A DNA stretch of 40,929 bases from Ruminococcus flavefaciens (GCA_902766595.1 CACXEJ010000134.1:1-40929); one strand, 5' to 3'. Numbered from the stretch's first letter, positions 31,765-40,929 are shown. Notes: generated by a model from the sequence alone, not told the origin. Made by a program: numbers and translations.

Positions 31765-33666
31765 ATGTTTAACAGAATGTTGGCGCGTACCGCCTGTTCT
31801 GCTTTAGCTGTCGTTTTAGGCGCGGCAGCTATCCCGAAAGCAGCTCCGGCAAGGCATTACAGCGCCGCTGCGGCTGATACAGCCGTGAAGTACGAATTCG
31901 AGGACGGCAAGGCTGAAGGCTGCTTTGTCTACCCGAACGGCGTTTCTGACGTCCCCGACGACAAGCTCGGAGGCGAGCCGGATCTCTCAAACCATTCCGG
32001 CAAGGGCTTTACCTACCTCGATCAGAAGAACTCCACACTCTCCATCGAAGTCGATGTTCCGGAGTCCGGGCTCTATGAGCTCGCCATCGCTTACTGCGAA
32101 CCGTCCGATCCGAGGAAAAAGGTACAATACCTCAACATCAACGGCGTCAATCAGGGCGAGGTGACATTCCCCTACTGCAAGACCTTCGAGGAGACCTCCG
32201 CCGGTATCGTTACCCTGAAAAAGGGCAAGAATACCATCGAGCTCAAGGCTTACTGGGGCTATACCTTCTTCGATTACCTGACCATAACGCCGGCTGACAA
32301 GAAATACTCGAACCTCTCCCCGACGGCTTCGCTTTCAAACCCGAAAGCCTCCGAGACCACAAGGAGAGTTTACAAGTACCTCCGCGATCAGTACGGCAAG
32401 CATATACTCGCCGGTCAGCAGGAATACTGCGGCGACCACAACTACAACCTCTGGAGCGATCCTGATACATTCATCAAGGACAACGAAGCAGAGTTTGAAT
32501 ATATCCTCGAAAAGACTGGCAAACAGCCTGCGATCAGAGGTATAGACTTCCTCGCTTACAATACATCATCTGACTGGCGCGACCACGCTCCGGAAAGAGC
32601 TATCGAGTGGTTCAACAAGTACCACGGTATCCCGACCGTAACGTGGCACTGGAACGTTCCCTCGGACGAGGAGTGCAGCAAGGACGGCATAGCTTTCTAC
32701 GTTGAGTCCACCGGCAATACTCCCTTCACCACCTTCAGCGTGACCAATGCGGTCACTGAGGGCACATGGGAACACGAAAAGGTACTCGCCGACATCGAGC
32801 TCATCGCCGGCGAATTTCAGAAGCTCAAGGACGCTGACGTCCCCGTTCTGTTCAGACCGCTCCACGAAGCTGAGGGAGCATGGTTCTGGTGGGGCGCAGA
32901 AGGCCCCGAGCCCTGCAAGAAGCTCTACCGTCTCCTCTACGACAAGCTCACAAACGAGTACGGACTCGACAACTTAATCTGGATATGGACCGGCTCGACT
33001 TCTCCGGAAGCCTCTGAGTGGTATCCCGGCGACGATGTTGTCGATATGGTCGGCTGCGACAAGTACAATGCCGCTGACGGCAAACCCAATCTCAGCTCTA
33101 TCGCCTCGACCTTTTACAGCCTCGTAAAGAGCACCGAGGGCGAGAAAATGGTCGCTATGACCGAAAACGATTCTATCCCCTCGCTGGATAACCTGATAAA
33201 CGACAAGGCTGCGTGGCTCTACTTCTGCCCGTGGTATCAGAACTACCTCACCAGTGAGGACATAAACCCCGTTGAGTCTCTCAGCGAGATCTACAACAGC
33301 GATTACTGCATAACTCTTGATGAGCTTCCCGATCTCAGGAGTTATCCGCTCGACTCCGAACCGCAGACCGACACCTCTGCCCCCTCTTCCGAAACAACAA
33401 CTGCTTCCGAAGAAGAGAGCACAACAGGTCTCAAGCCGAACCTCTTAGGCGACGCAAACTGCGATGAAAAAGTCAATATAGCGGACGCAGTTTTCATAAT
33501 GCAGGCCGTCACCAACCCTGACAAATACGGCGAGGGCAGACCGAACGGTATTACTCCTCAGGGTGTCGCCAACGGCGATGTTGACAAGACCAAAAAAGGT
33601 CTGGACAGCAATGACGCCCTCAAAATCCAAAAGTTCAAACTTGGTCTCATACCAAGCCTATCTTAA
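31765..33666 (+). CDS. Secreted GH26 beta-mannanase with CBM35-like and dockerin domains
   Basis: This 633-residue extracellular enzyme should hydrolyse beta-1,4-mannan. A signal peptide (cleavage near 25-38) is followed by a CBM35-like beta-sandwich (about 41-176), then a GH26 catalytic domain (about 190-520). The acid/base is Glu368 in LFRPLHEAEGAWFWWG and the nucleophile Glu467 in MTENDSIPS, with WHW and the aromatic cluster typical of GH26. A Ser/Thr/Glu linker leads to a C-terminal dockerin (559-633) with calcium loops starting DANCDEKVNIAD and DVDKTKKGLDSND. It is therefore probably assembled on a cellulosome through a cohesin. The GH9 gene follows after 15 bases. Confidence 0.95.
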   Translation: MFNRMLARTACSALAVVLGAAAIPKAAPARHYSAAAADTAVKYEFEDGKAEGCFVYPNGVSDVPDDKLGGEPDLSNHSGKGFTYLDQKNSTLSIEVDVPESGLYELAIAYCEPSDPRKKVQYLNINGVNQGEVTFPYCKTFEETSAGIVTLKKGKNTIELKAYWGYTFFDYLTITPADKKYSNLSPTASLSNPKASETTRRVYKYLRDQYGKHILAGQQEYCGDHNYNLWSDPDTFIKDNEAEFEYILEKTGKQPAIRGIDFLAYNTSSDWRDHAPERAIEWFNKYHGIPTVTWHWNVPSDEECSKDGIAFYVESTGNTPFTTFSVTNAVTEGTWEHEKVLADIELIAGEFQKLKDADVPVLFRPLHEAEGAWFWWGAEGPEPCKKLYRLLYDKLTNEYGLDNLIWIWTGSTSPEASEWYPGDDVVDMVGCDKYNAADGKPNLSSIASTFYSLVKSTEGEKMVAMTENDSIPSLDNLINDKAAWLYFCPWYQNYLTSEDINPVESLSEIYNSDYCITLDELPDLRSYPLDSEPQTDTSAPSSETTTASEEESTTGLKPNLLGDANCDEKVNIADAVFIMQAVTNPDKYGEGRPNGITPQGVANGDVDKTKKGLDSNDALKIQKFKLGLIPSLS

Positions 33667-33681
33667 CAGGAGGAAAATCAA

Positions 33682-36285
33682 ATGCACTTATCCAAAAGAA
33701 TAATCTCTGCTATGACCTGCGGAGCTGCTCTCTCATCACTGCTGACCGGTTCTCTCGGAACTGCTGTCGCTGCCGGTGAGACTGCCGCTGAAGTAAGCAC
33801 AGCTGCGGTCACTGCAACAGCGCCGAAGAACTTCGACTACGCGAAAGCGCTCCAGTATTCTATCTACTTCTATGATGCAAATATGTGCGGTACAGAGGTA
33901 GGAGAACACACCCGCTTCTCGTGGCGTGACGACTGCCACACCTACGACGCACACGTTCCTATGGTGCCGTGGGACGGCAACACTGAGGAGGGCGGCGGTA
34001 CAAACCTCTCTCAGGCATTTATGGACAAATACAAGGACGTCCTCGATCCTGACGGTGACGGTACTATCGACGTTTCCGGCGGTATGCACGATGCCGGCGA
34101 CCACGTTGAATTCGGTATGCCCGAGAACTACGCTGCTGCAACTCTCGGCTGGGGCTACTACGAGTTCCGCGACTCATACAAGAAACTCGGTCAGGACGAC
34201 CACATCGAGACAGTTCTCCGTCACTTCAACGACTACCTTATGAAATGTACTTTCCGCGACAAGGACGGTACCGTTATCGCTCACTGCTATCAGGTCGGCG
34301 AAGGTCATATCGACCACAGAGTATGGGAAGCTCCCGAGGTAGACACTATGGTACGCCCGGCTTACTTCCTCACAGCTGAAAAGCCTCAGACAGACTATGT
34401 TGTATCTGCCTGCGCTTCACTCGCTATAAACTACCTCAACTTCAAGGATACTGATCCGGATTATGCTGAGAAGTCCCTCGACTACGCTCTGGCACTCTGG
34501 AAATTCGCAAACGATAACCCGAAGGAGCTCTCCGACAACGGCGACGGTCCTTCCGAGTTCTACTCCTCAGGCAAGTGGGAGGACGACTACTGCTGGGCTG
34601 CTGCCTGGCTCTACCTCTGTACAGGAGATGCTTCCGTATTCGACGAGGCTTACAAGATCTTCGACTACTACGCTGCTTCCGGCTGGGTATACTGCTGGAA
34701 CGATGTATGGAGCGGTGCTTCACTCCTCTGGGCTGTAATCAACGAACAGCACCCCGAGCTCGATATGGTGAATAAAATAAGAAAAGCTCAGGGCAAGAAC
34801 GAGTATGTTTTCAAGGACTTCTGGGACGATGACTGCATCGGCAAGTGCCTCACCACATATAAGAAAAAGGTAACAGCACAGGGCATGGTCTTCATCGACG
34901 TATGGGGCAGCTGCCGTTACGCTTCCGCATTCGCACTCATCTGCCTCGTATACGATAAGTACCACAACGACGGCAAGCCGAGCGAATGGAGCGAATTTGC
35001 TAAGAAGCAGATAGACTACATTCTCGGTGACAATGACATCACCTACAAGGAAAACGAAAAGCAGACCGTTCTCGCCGGAAGAAACGGTACACACGGTCCG
35101 AGATGCTTCCTCTGCGGATATGACGAGACATATTCAGTTATGAACCCCCACCACCGTGCAGCATCAGGTCTCACAATGGCTGAGGATCCCCGTCAGCAGA
35201 AGCACATTCTCTGGGGCGCACTCGCAGGCGGTCCTGACGCTAAGGACGCTCACAGCGACAGTACGAACGACTGGCGTGAGAACGAGGTAACTATCGACTA
35301 CAACGCTGCTTTCGTAGGTGCTTGTGCAGGTATGTATGAAGTATACGGCACAGACGATATGAAGGTCACTGAAAACTTCCCGCCTGAGGACAGCAACGGC
35401 GGTGACGAGACCGAAGGCTCAGGATACTGGGTAGAGGCTCTCGGTCTTGACAACCGCAACGACGACAACACAGGTGCAATTGAGGTAACGCTCAAGGTTT
35501 ACTCAGGTTTTGCAAAGCCCTCCAAGGACATCACAGTTAGATACTACATCGACGCATCAGAGGTAAAGGATCCGAGCATAATCGAAACCAAGATGCTGTA
35601 CGATCAGGCGTCAGTCGAGATAAAGGGCGCTTCATCAGAGATAAGCGAGCTCAAGAAATGGGACAAAATGGACAACGTTTACTACGTTGAGATGAAGTGG
35701 AACGACTGCTCATTCGCAAACTCAGGCAAGAAGTACCAGTTCTCGGTCGGCTTCTACGGCAAGGGATATACCGAGAATAACAAGTATTATGTATACAAAT
35801 GGGATCCCACAAATGACTGGAGCTACCAGACTCTGAAGCTCGGCGTAAAGGAAGATTTCTTCGCTGTTGAGGATCCGCCGGAGCAGCGCTGCGACAACAT
35901 CTGTGTATATGACAACGGCGTTCTCGTAGGCGGTATCGAGCCCGACGGCACTAAGCCCGAAGAGCCTACCAAGGAGGACTCATCTTCAACAACGACCACA
36001 ACTACTACAACCACCACTACTACAACTTCTCCGACTTCTGCAAAGGTCACACTTTACGGCGACGCTAACTGCGACAAGACTGTAAACATCGCTGATGCAG
36101 TTCTCGTTATGCAGGTTTCCACAAACCCTGACAAGTACGCTCAGGGCAAGTCCAAGCTCAGCATTACTGCTACCGGTGAAGCAAACGCTGATGTTGACGG
36201 CAAGAAGGGACTCTCAAACGCTGACGCCCTCCTTATCCAGCAGCACAAGCTCGGTCTTATCAAGAAATTCCCGGTAGAGGAATAA
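33682..36285 (+). CDS. Secreted GH9 cellulase with CBM3-like and dockerin domains
   Basis: This 867-residue glucanase has a signal peptide (about 1-31) and a GH9 catalytic domain (about 48-560). The nucleophile-activating base lies in GGMHDAGDHVEFG (Asp137/Asp140), His490-491 in NPHHRAASG, and the acid Glu535 in WRENEVTIDYNA. A CBM3-like module (about 580-745, with TNDWSYQ and CVYDNGVLVGG) points to the processive GH9-CBM3c arrangement. An all-Thr linker (13 residues near 772) leads to a dockerin (791-867) with DANCDKTVNIAD and DVDGKKGLSNAD. AGGAGG precedes the ATG. The dockerin closely resembles that of the adjacent mannanase, so both likely dock on the same cohesin type. Confidence 0.96.
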   Translation: MHLSKRIISAMTCGAALSSLLTGSLGTAVAAGETAAEVSTAAVTATAPKNFDYAKALQYSIYFYDANMCGTEVGEHTRFSWRDDCHTYDAHVPMVPWDGNTEEGGGTNLSQAFMDKYKDVLDPDGDGTIDVSGGMHDAGDHVEFGMPENYAAATLGWGYYEFRDSYKKLGQDDHIETVLRHFNDYLMKCTFRDKDGTVIAHCYQVGEGHIDHRVWEAPEVDTMVRPAYFLTAEKPQTDYVVSACASLAINYLNFKDTDPDYAEKSLDYALALWKFANDNPKELSDNGDGPSEFYSSGKWEDDYCWAAAWLYLCTGDASVFDEAYKIFDYYAASGWVYCWNDVWSGASLLWAVINEQHPELDMVNKIRKAQGKNEYVFKDFWDDDCIGKCLTTYKKKVTAQGMVFIDVWGSCRYASAFALICLVYDKYHNDGKPSEWSEFAKKQIDYILGDNDITYKENEKQTVLAGRNGTHGPRCFLCGYDETYSVMNPHHRAASGLTMAEDPRQQKHILWGALAGGPDAKDAHSDSTNDWRENEVTIDYNAAFVGACAGMYEVYGTDDMKVTENFPPEDSNGGDETEGSGYWVEALGLDNRNDDNTGAIEVTLKVYSGFAKPSKDITVRYYIDASEVKDPSIIETKMLYDQASVEIKGASSEISELKKWDKMDNVYYVEMKWNDCSFANSGKKYQFSVGFYGKGYTENNKYYVYKWDPTNDWSYQTLKLGVKEDFFAVEDPPEQRCDNICVYDNGVLVGGIEPDGTKPEEPTKEDSSSTTTTTTTTTTTTTSPTSAKVTLYGDANCDKTVNIADAVLVMQVSTNPDKYAQGKSKLSITATGEANADVDGKKGLSNADALLIQQHKLGLIKKFPVEE

Positions 36286-36297
36286 GCATACCACATC

Positions 36298-36331
36298 ACA
36301 GGCAGGTACGTTCGTACCTGCCTGTTTTTTT
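36298..36331 (+). terminator. Terminator of the mannanase-cellulase operon
   Basis: A 13-bp stem (ACAGGCAGGTACG with its complement, 36298-36325) is followed by seven T, 12 bases after the cellulase stop. Confidence 0.93.
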
Positions 36332-36396
36332 CGCCGGTATCCGGTATATACCAAGTGTCTTTTCACAAAATTTTCATTTATCTCACATTTTACCGG

Positions 36397-36425
36397 TTGT
36401 AATTGCGGCTGATATATGTTATAAT
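36397..36425 (+). promoter_or_regulatory. Sigma-A promoter of ftsH
   Basis: TTGTAA (36397-36402) and TATAAT (36420-36425) are separated by 17 bases, 36 bases before the ftsH start. Confidence 0.75.
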
Positions 36426-36461
36426 TTTCACAGATAAACTTTCAGGAGATGATACATCACA

Positions 36462-38297
36462 ATGAATGAACAGAGAAATAACAATAACAAGAAGAATTAT
36501 CTCATTTTTGCGATAATCAGCCTTGTGCTCCTACTTGTATTCAACGCTTTCATCGTTCCTGCTGTGAAAAAGGCTCAGATAAAGGAGACTAATTACAGCT
36601 TTTTCCTCAAGCAGCTCGATGCCGGTACTATCACTCAGGCTGAGATCAAGGACGACAGCATCGTTTTCGAGGTCAAGGACGAGGACGGCGACAAAAAGCT
36701 CTACTCGACCGTTAAGATCGAAGATCCCGACCTCGTTTCGCGTCTGTACAAAAACGGCAAGGTCGATTTCACCGGCAAGATCGAACACGAAAACCCGATA
36801 GTAACGTTCATATTCTCGTGGGTGCTCCCGATAGTGCTGATGATAGTTCTGTGGAACGTCCTGATGCGCGGTATGAGCAAGCGTATGGGCAACTCTATGG
36901 CGTTCGGCAAGAGCAACGCGAAGATATACGTCAAAGCCCAGACCGGTAAGACGTTCAGCGACGTTGCCGGTCAGGACGAGGCAAAGGAAGCTCTCGTCGA
37001 GATAGTTGACTTCCTGCACAATCCTCAGAAATACGCCGAGATCGGTGCAAGTCTGCCGAAGGGAGCTCTGCTCGTCGGACCTCCCGGTACAGGTAAGACG
37101 CTCCTCGCGCAGGCTGTTGCAGGCGAGGCTGATGTACCGTTCTTCTCAATCTCAGGCTCGGAATTTGTGGAAATGTTCGTTGGTATGGGTGCGGCAAAGG
37201 TCCGCGACCTCTTCAAGCAGGCAAATGACAAAGCGCCGTGTATCGTGTTCATCGACGAGATAGATACAATCGGCAAGAAGCGTGACGGTCAGCTCGGAGG
37301 GAACGATGAGCGCGAGCAGACTCTCAACCAGCTGCTCACCGAAATGGACGGCTTCGACGGCAAACGCGGCGTAGTCATACTCGCTGCAACCAACCGTCCT
37401 GACTCTCTTGATCCCGCCCTCCTGAGACCGGGAAGATTTGACAGACGTATCCCGGCTGAGCTCCCCGACCTCGCAGGCAGAGAGGCTATCCTCAAAGTCC
37501 ACGCACAGAAGATCAAGACAGAGCCCGAGATAGATTACAACGCTATCGCAAGGGCTACCGCCGGAGCTTCCGGTGCAGAGCTCGCAAACATCATCAACGA
37601 GGGAGCTCTCCGCGCAGTACGCAGCGGCAGACAGACCGTCTGTCAGTCCGACCTCGAAGAGAGTGTAGAAGTAGTCATCGCCGGATACCAGCGTAAGAAC
37701 GCCGTTATTTCCCAGCAGGAAAAGGAAATCATCGCCTACCACGAGATAGGTCACGCACTTGTTGCAGCCAAGCAGAAGGACTCCGCTCCGGTACATAAGA
37801 TAACCATTATCCCCCGTACCTCCGGTGCTCTCGGCTATACGATGCAGGTCGATGAGGGCGAAAAGTTCCTTCTCACGAAAGAGGAAGCCCTCGCGCGCAT
37901 CACCACTCTTACCGGCGGACGTTCCGCAGAGGAGGTAATCTTCAACTCCTGCACGACCGGAGCTTCCAACGACATCGAAAAGGCAACACAGCTTGCCCGT
38001 GCTATGGTAACACGCTACGGTATGAGCTCCGGCTTTGATATGATCGCCCTCGAGACCGTCAATAACCAATACCTCGGCGGCGATACCTCTCTCGCCTGCT
38101 CACCTGAAACTGCCGCCCGCATTGACGAGGAGGTCAACAGCATAGTGCGTTCCGCTCACGAAAAGGCGAAGCGTATACTTATGGAAAACATCGAAAAGCT
38201 CCGTGAGCTTTCAAGCTACCTTCTTGAAAAGGAAACTATCACCGGAGAGGAGTTTATGGCTATCCTTAACAGGAAGCCTGCTCCGGAACAGGTCTGA
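36462..38297 (+). CDS. ftsH: ATP-dependent zinc metalloprotease FtsH
   Basis: FtsH is a membrane-bound AAA+ protease that degrades misfolded membrane proteins and short-lived regulators. This 611-residue copy has two membrane spans (12-33 and 113-133) around an extracytoplasmic domain, Walker A GPPGTGKT (206-213), Walker B IVFIDEID (261-268), the second region of homology [19 protein letters not shown], the pore motif FVGMG and the zinc site HEIGH (427-431) with a distal Asp in GASNDIEKA. The tail is short compared with some FtsH. The gene stands alone between two hairpins. The AGGAG ribosome site is 11 bases from the ATG. Confidence 0.97.
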   Translation: MNEQRNNNNKKNYLIFAIISLVLLLVFNAFIVPAVKKAQIKETNYSFFLKQLDAGTITQAEIKDDSIVFEVKDEDGDKKLYSTVKIEDPDLVSRLYKNGKVDFTGKIEHENPIVTFIFSWVLPIVLMIVLWNVLMRGMSKRMGNSMAFGKSNAKIYVKAQTGKTFSDVAGQDEAKEALVEIVDFLHNPQKYAEIGASLPKGALLVGPPGTGKTLLAQAVAGEADVPFFSISGSEFVEMFVGMGAAKVRDLFKQANDKAPCIVFIDEIDTIGKKRDGQLGGNDEREQTLNQLLTEMDGFDGKRGVVILAATNRPDSLDPALLRPGRFDRRIPAELPDLAGREAILKVHAQKIKTEPEIDYNAIARATAGASGAELANIINEGALRAVRSGRQTVCQSDLEESVEVVIAGYQRKNAVISQQEKEIIAYHEIGHALVAAKQKDSAPVHKITIIPRTSGALGYTMQVDEGEKFLLTKEEALARITTLTGGRSAEEVIFNSCTTGASNDIEKATQLARAMVTRYGMSSGFDMIALETVNNQYLGGDTSLACSPETAARIDEEVNSIVRSAHEKAKRILMENIEKLRELSSYLLEKETITGEEFMAILNRKPAPEQV

Positions 38298-38315
38298 AAT
38301 TACCGATATACCCAA

Positions 38316-38346
38316 ACAGCCGCAGGAATGACCTGCGGCTGTTCTT
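38316..38346 (+). terminator. Terminator-like hairpin after ftsH
   Basis: ACAGCCGCAGG/CCTGCGGCTGT (38316-38326 with 38332-38342) is strong, but the tail TCTTATAC has few T, so termination may be partial. Confidence 0.7.
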
Positions 38347-38395
38347 ATACATCGACTAAATCCACAAAATTTTTCAAATATTTTCAAAATAACTC

Positions 38396-38424
38396 TTGAC
38401 AAGCTATAATATTTGTTGTATAAT
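38396..38424 (+). promoter_or_regulatory. Perfect consensus sigma-A promoter of the small secreted protein gene
   Basis: TTGACA (38396-38401) and TATAAT (38419-38424) match the consensus exactly with a 17-base spacer. This is the only fully consensus promoter seen in the window and implies strong expression unless repressed. Confidence 0.88.
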
Positions 38425-38481
38425 ATAACACATAAGGTTATATTATTAGCCTTAAATATTATGTAAAGGACGATCTATCAA

Positions 38482-38778
38482 ATGAACAACATCATCAAAA
38501 AAATCGCAGCATTCACTATGGCATTCACTCTCCTTGGAAGCGGAGCAGCTATCGCCGAAAATATCTCACCAAAGTCTGTCAACAATCTCACAGCAAGCGC
38601 AGCATCTTGTCAGCACCACGGCTATTGTTACAGAACTACCAGTAACTGGTATACTTACGCAGTAGGAATCAAAGCAGGCAAGGTTACTTGTTATCAGAGC
38701 CGCCGCGTTAATGTTAAATGCGGAACCTGCGATAAAGTAACATATTCATATACTGAATACAGAACAGTTACTGTATAA
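38482..38778 (+). CDS. Small secreted cysteine-containing protein of unknown function
   Basis: This 98-residue protein starts with a clear signal peptide (MNNIIKKIAAFTMAFTLLGS then GAAIA, likely cut after residue 25). The mature part is about 70 residues, with a Ser/Ala/Asn-rich lead and then five cysteines in SCQHHGYCY, VTCYQSRR and VKCGTCDKV, with many Tyr, Thr and Arg. The CGTC pair and two His suggest metal binding or disulfides. No family is recognised. AAAGGA precedes the ATG, and the gene is monocistronic between a perfect promoter and a strong terminator. Its neighbours are ftsH and a dockerin protease gene. Confidence 0.8.
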   Translation: MNNIIKKIAAFTMAFTLLGSGAAIAENISPKSVNNLTASAASCQHHGYCYRTTSNWYTYAVGIKAGKVTCYQSRRVNVKCGTCDKVTYSYTEYRTVTV

Positions 38779-38794
38779 TCTAATGCTCAGACGC

Positions 38795-38829
38795 AGCCGC
38801 TCCTTCGCTTTGAAGGAGCGGCTTTTTTA
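38795..38829 (+). terminator. Terminator of the small secreted protein gene
   Basis: A 12-bp stem (38795-38806 with 38812-38823) is followed by a T run. Confidence 0.92.
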
Positions 38830-38941
38830 TTCTGCTTCACTATTATCTGTGATACAACTTGAATTATCTGCGGATATACAGTATAGTCTGATAAATACAA
38901 GAGCGCTTCCAATGCCCACAACCGGAAAGAGCCTGACTTAC

Positions 38942-38977
38942 AAAAAAGGAGAGCCATGTGACTCTCCTTATTTTTTA
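38942..38977. terminator. Bidirectional terminator after the M4 protease gene
   Basis: AAGGAGAG/CTCTCCTT (38946-38953 with 38962-38969) has an A run on the left and a T run on the right, so it works in both directions. It lies 15 bases beyond the protease stop on the minus strand. Confidence 0.85.
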
Positions 38978-38991
38978 TTCAGATGTCAGTA

Positions 38992-40911
38992 TTAGAAATC
39001 TGTGATCTTGCCTAAGACATAATTCTGAAGAAGAGTTACATCTGCTGAATTTACCTTACCGTCAAAGTTAAGGTCAGCCTGAGCTCTCTCAGCGGGTGTA
39101 AGTGACTTTGTGCCCATTACAGCCTGCTTTAAAATTACGAGATCGAAAGAATCGAGTTTTCCGTCATGACAAAGATCGCCTATGATCTCGTTATTATCAT
39201 AAACATGTACTCTGTTGAAAGCAGTCTTTACCTTTACAACATACTCAGACTGTGCCTTGTTCTGAACGACCTTCTGAGTTGCTCTGACTACTGCTTTTCT
39301 ACAGTCATCAAATGTTGCCTTGTTTCCGCCCTTAGGAAGATAATCAAGTGAAGTGAACCAGATCTTTACAGCTGTATTTGCTTCAATTCCGAGCTTATCC
39401 ATCCAGTAAGCAGCATGAGATATAACCTTTGAACCTTCATGATTTGAAGCATAGTTAGCTGATTTACTGTGATTTTTTCTGATAGTAAGATCTCTGATAC
39501 AAGTGGTCTTCTTATTAGTAGTATTCTTGCCAGTATTCTTCTTGTAAATATCAGTACCGATCTGCCACTCACGGGTGTTATCACAGTATTCACCAAAAAT
39601 GTCAGCGTACGCTTCATTTAATGCACCGGTCTGACCGTTGCTTCCGCCCCACTGAACCTTTGAACCAGTAACACTATGACCGAACTCATGTCCGATAACA
39701 TCAATGTCACTTGCAAATGACTGCTCAGTTGTACCGTTTCCTTCACCGAACCAAAGAGCGTTGCCAGCAGACCAAGCATTAGACTCTCTGCCGTTGGTTG
39801 TTGACTTTACGTTAGGAACAAGATAGAACTTTGAATTTTTGCCGTCAAAGCCTTTATGTCCGAAATTAGAATTAAAGAAGTCATATACTCTTTTTACGTT
39901 ATAAAGAACTGCTACTCCAAGCTGCTCTACTTCGCTTGAATTGAACTGATTATTATATGACTTTAAGATATGTGATTCGTAGGGAGCCCATGAAGACTTT
40001 GCACGGCTATACGAAGGATCTACGCAAACATAAAGATTTCTGCCAATATCGCGCAGATAGTAAAGACTTCCTTCCTTGGAAACATCAACATCAAAGCTGT
40101 AAACATTATCCGGCAGGATCTTGTCACTATAATTTAAAAGAAGGCTGTTAGAATAAATTCTATTGTTATAAACAGGGGAAAGAGCTTCGTCTACAACAAT
40201 ATCCTTAAGTATCTCAGATGTAACTGCATCAACATAAACCTCTGTTACACCGATTGCGTCTGTCTTGATCCTCCAAGCAAGCTTGAAATCATTATCGTTT
40301 TCAGAATAAATAACAAGATCATATCCGATAATGCTGATGTTGTTGAACTTTTCATTTACAACATTATTTGCCTGCTGAACAGAGATAGCAGGTGTAGTAT
40401 TAATTGAGAAATCAGATACATAAGAACTGTTAAGGAACTCAGCCTCACCTGTCTCCTTGTCAACTACTACTGTGATGTATGAGTTTACCATCTCGAGTCC
40501 CTGATAGAACTGCTTGAATGTGTAAACCTTGTTATAATCGCTCTCAGAAACGTCATCGAGACGGATCTCACGATTTACGTTGTCGATGCCGAGGAGCTCT
40601 GATGTCTTAGCGATGATATCCTTAGCGTCATTGCTGTTGTCAACAGTCTCGTTTGAAAGTAGACCGTCGATCTGAGTAACATTGTTATTGTCGTCAACTG
40701 CTACTGCAAGACCTTCATCATTGATGTCGATGAGATTGGAAAGAGTGTCCTTAGCTGCACCGCTGTTGAGCTCAAGACCGATAGTCTGTGCGTAGTTTTC
40801 TGCTTCACTGGGTGTGTCAACTGCTCCGGCAGGCATTGCAACAAAGCACTGCTGTGCTGCGATGAGAAGTGAAGAAGTAAGTGAAAGCATTTTTTTAGTA
40901 TAAGATTTCAT
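38992..40911 (-). CDS. Secreted M4 (thermolysin-like) metalloprotease with dockerin
   Basis: This 639-residue zinc protease has a signal peptide (about 1-30), an FTP/PepSY-type propeptide (about 90-240) and an M4 catalytic domain (about 245-570). HEFGH (408-412) and Glu433 in GALNEAYADIFGE are the zinc ligands and catalytic glutamate, and His499 in VISHAAYW is the proton donor. A C-terminal dockerin (578-636) has the canonical loops starting DLCHDGKLDSFD and DLNFDGKVNSAD. Proteases with dockerins are unusual and may trim or protect the cellulosome or attack plant protein. GGAGG precedes the ATG at 40911; the promoter is probably beyond the window. Confidence 0.95.
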   Translation of the reverse strand: MKSYTKKMLSLTSSLLIAAQQCFVAMPAGAVDTPSEAENYAQTIGLELNSGAAKDTLSNLIDINDEGLAVAVDDNNNVTQIDGLLSNETVDNSNDAKDIIAKTSELLGIDNVNREIRLDDVSESDYNKVYTFKQFYQGLEMVNSYITVVVDKETGEAEFLNSSYVSDFSINTTPAISVQQANNVVNEKFNNISIIGYDLVIYSENDNDFKLAWRIKTDAIGVTEVYVDAVTSEILKDIVVDEALSPVYNNRIYSNSLLLNYSDKILPDNVYSFDVDVSKEGSLYYLRDIGRNLYVCVDPSYSRAKSSWAPYESHILKSYNNQFNSSEVEQLGVAVLYNVKRVYDFFNSNFGHKGFDGKNSKFYLVPNVKSTTNGRESNAWSAGNALWFGEGNGTTEQSFASDIDVIGHEFGHSVTGSKVQWGGSNGQTGALNEAYADIFGEYCDNTREWQIGTDIYKKNTGKNTTNKKTTCIRDLTIRKNHSKSANYASNHEGSKVISHAAYWMDKLGIEANTAVKIWFTSLDYLPKGGNKATFDDCRKAVVRATQKVVQNKAQSEYVVKVKTAFNRVHVYDNNEIIGDLCHDGKLDSFDLVILKQAVMGTKSLTPAERAQADLNFDGKVNSADVTLLQNYVLGKITDF

Positions 40912-40929
40912 TTTAATTCCTCCAGATAA

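Noticed and set aside
35985..36027. Thr-codon run as a possible microsatellite element
   Set aside because: It encodes the Thr linker before the dockerin, which is common in secreted enzymes of this group.
37152..38069. 305-residue ORF opposite ftsH
   Set aside because: It is a shadow of the FtsH AAA and protease domains.
38783..38995. 70-residue ORF after the small secreted protein
   Set aside because: It starts at the terminator hairpin, has no ribosome site, and crosses the bidirectional terminator.
1..40929. tRNA, rRNA, prophage or transposase genes
   Set aside because: No cloverleaf-like CCA-ended segments, rRNA stretches, phage structural genes or DDE transposase motifs were seen by eye.

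Overview
The window looks like chromosomal DNA from a fibre-degrading Ruminococcus-type clostridium (Oscillospiraceae). The signs are dockerin domains on a mannanase, a GH9 cellulase and a metalloprotease, long Thr/Ala-rich linkers, strong AGGAGG ribosome binding sites, consensus -35/-10 promoters with 17-bp spacers, and PyrR-type pyrimidine attenuation. A genus call is inference; no rRNA or other phylogenetic marker locus is in the window.

Layout. At 1-633 is the 3' end of an acyl-CoA synthetase (AMP-binding) gene. A two-gene minus-strand unit (834-2480) encodes a PHP-domain phosphoesterase and a YdcF-family membrane protein. From 9149 back to 2639 runs a seven-gene minus-strand cluster rich in RNA modification: tmcAL, a C39-like lipoprotein, a HAD hydrolase, mnmA, an unusual GNAT fusion, trmN6 and rsmI. 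Acetate kinase (ackA) is divergent to it. At 10655-13769 is a tandem array of four related lipoprotein/membrane proteins of unknown function, with its own promoter and a shared terminator. A 50-residue protein is translationally coupled to a CopZ-like HMA protein (14083-14485) and faces a CtpE-like P-type ATPase (14699-17122).

A minus-strand operon (17395-20651) encodes a cytoplasmic-looking zinc-ribbon/leucine-rich-repeat protein, a Thr-rich lipoprotein and a patatin-like phospholipase. The pyrimidine operon pyrR-pyrC-pyrF-carA-carB occupies 28161-20807 on the minus strand. It has a promoter, a PyrR-binding loop and an attenuator, and pyrR probably starts at CTG. Divergent from it are a RadC-family protein, a cardiolipin synthase and a small basic membrane protein.

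The right third is the fibre-degradation region: GH26 mannanase and GH9 cellulase in one operon (31765-36285), both with similar dockerins; ftsH; a small cysteine-containing secreted protein with a perfect consensus promoter; and an M4 thermolysin-like protease with a different, canonical dockerin.

Several intergenic spaces hold a family of short GC-rich hairpin repeats ending in CCTACA (around 650-780, 14555-14631, 17280-17351 and 31331-31588). A separate multi-hairpin repeat lies inside the pyr operon (25211-25371). I found no tRNA, rRNA, CRISPR array, transposase or prophage. The best candidates for undescribed biology are the four-paralog lipoprotein array, the zinc-ribbon/LRR-lipoprotein-patatin operon, the 50-residue partner of the HMA protein, and the small secreted Cys protein beside the dockerin genes.
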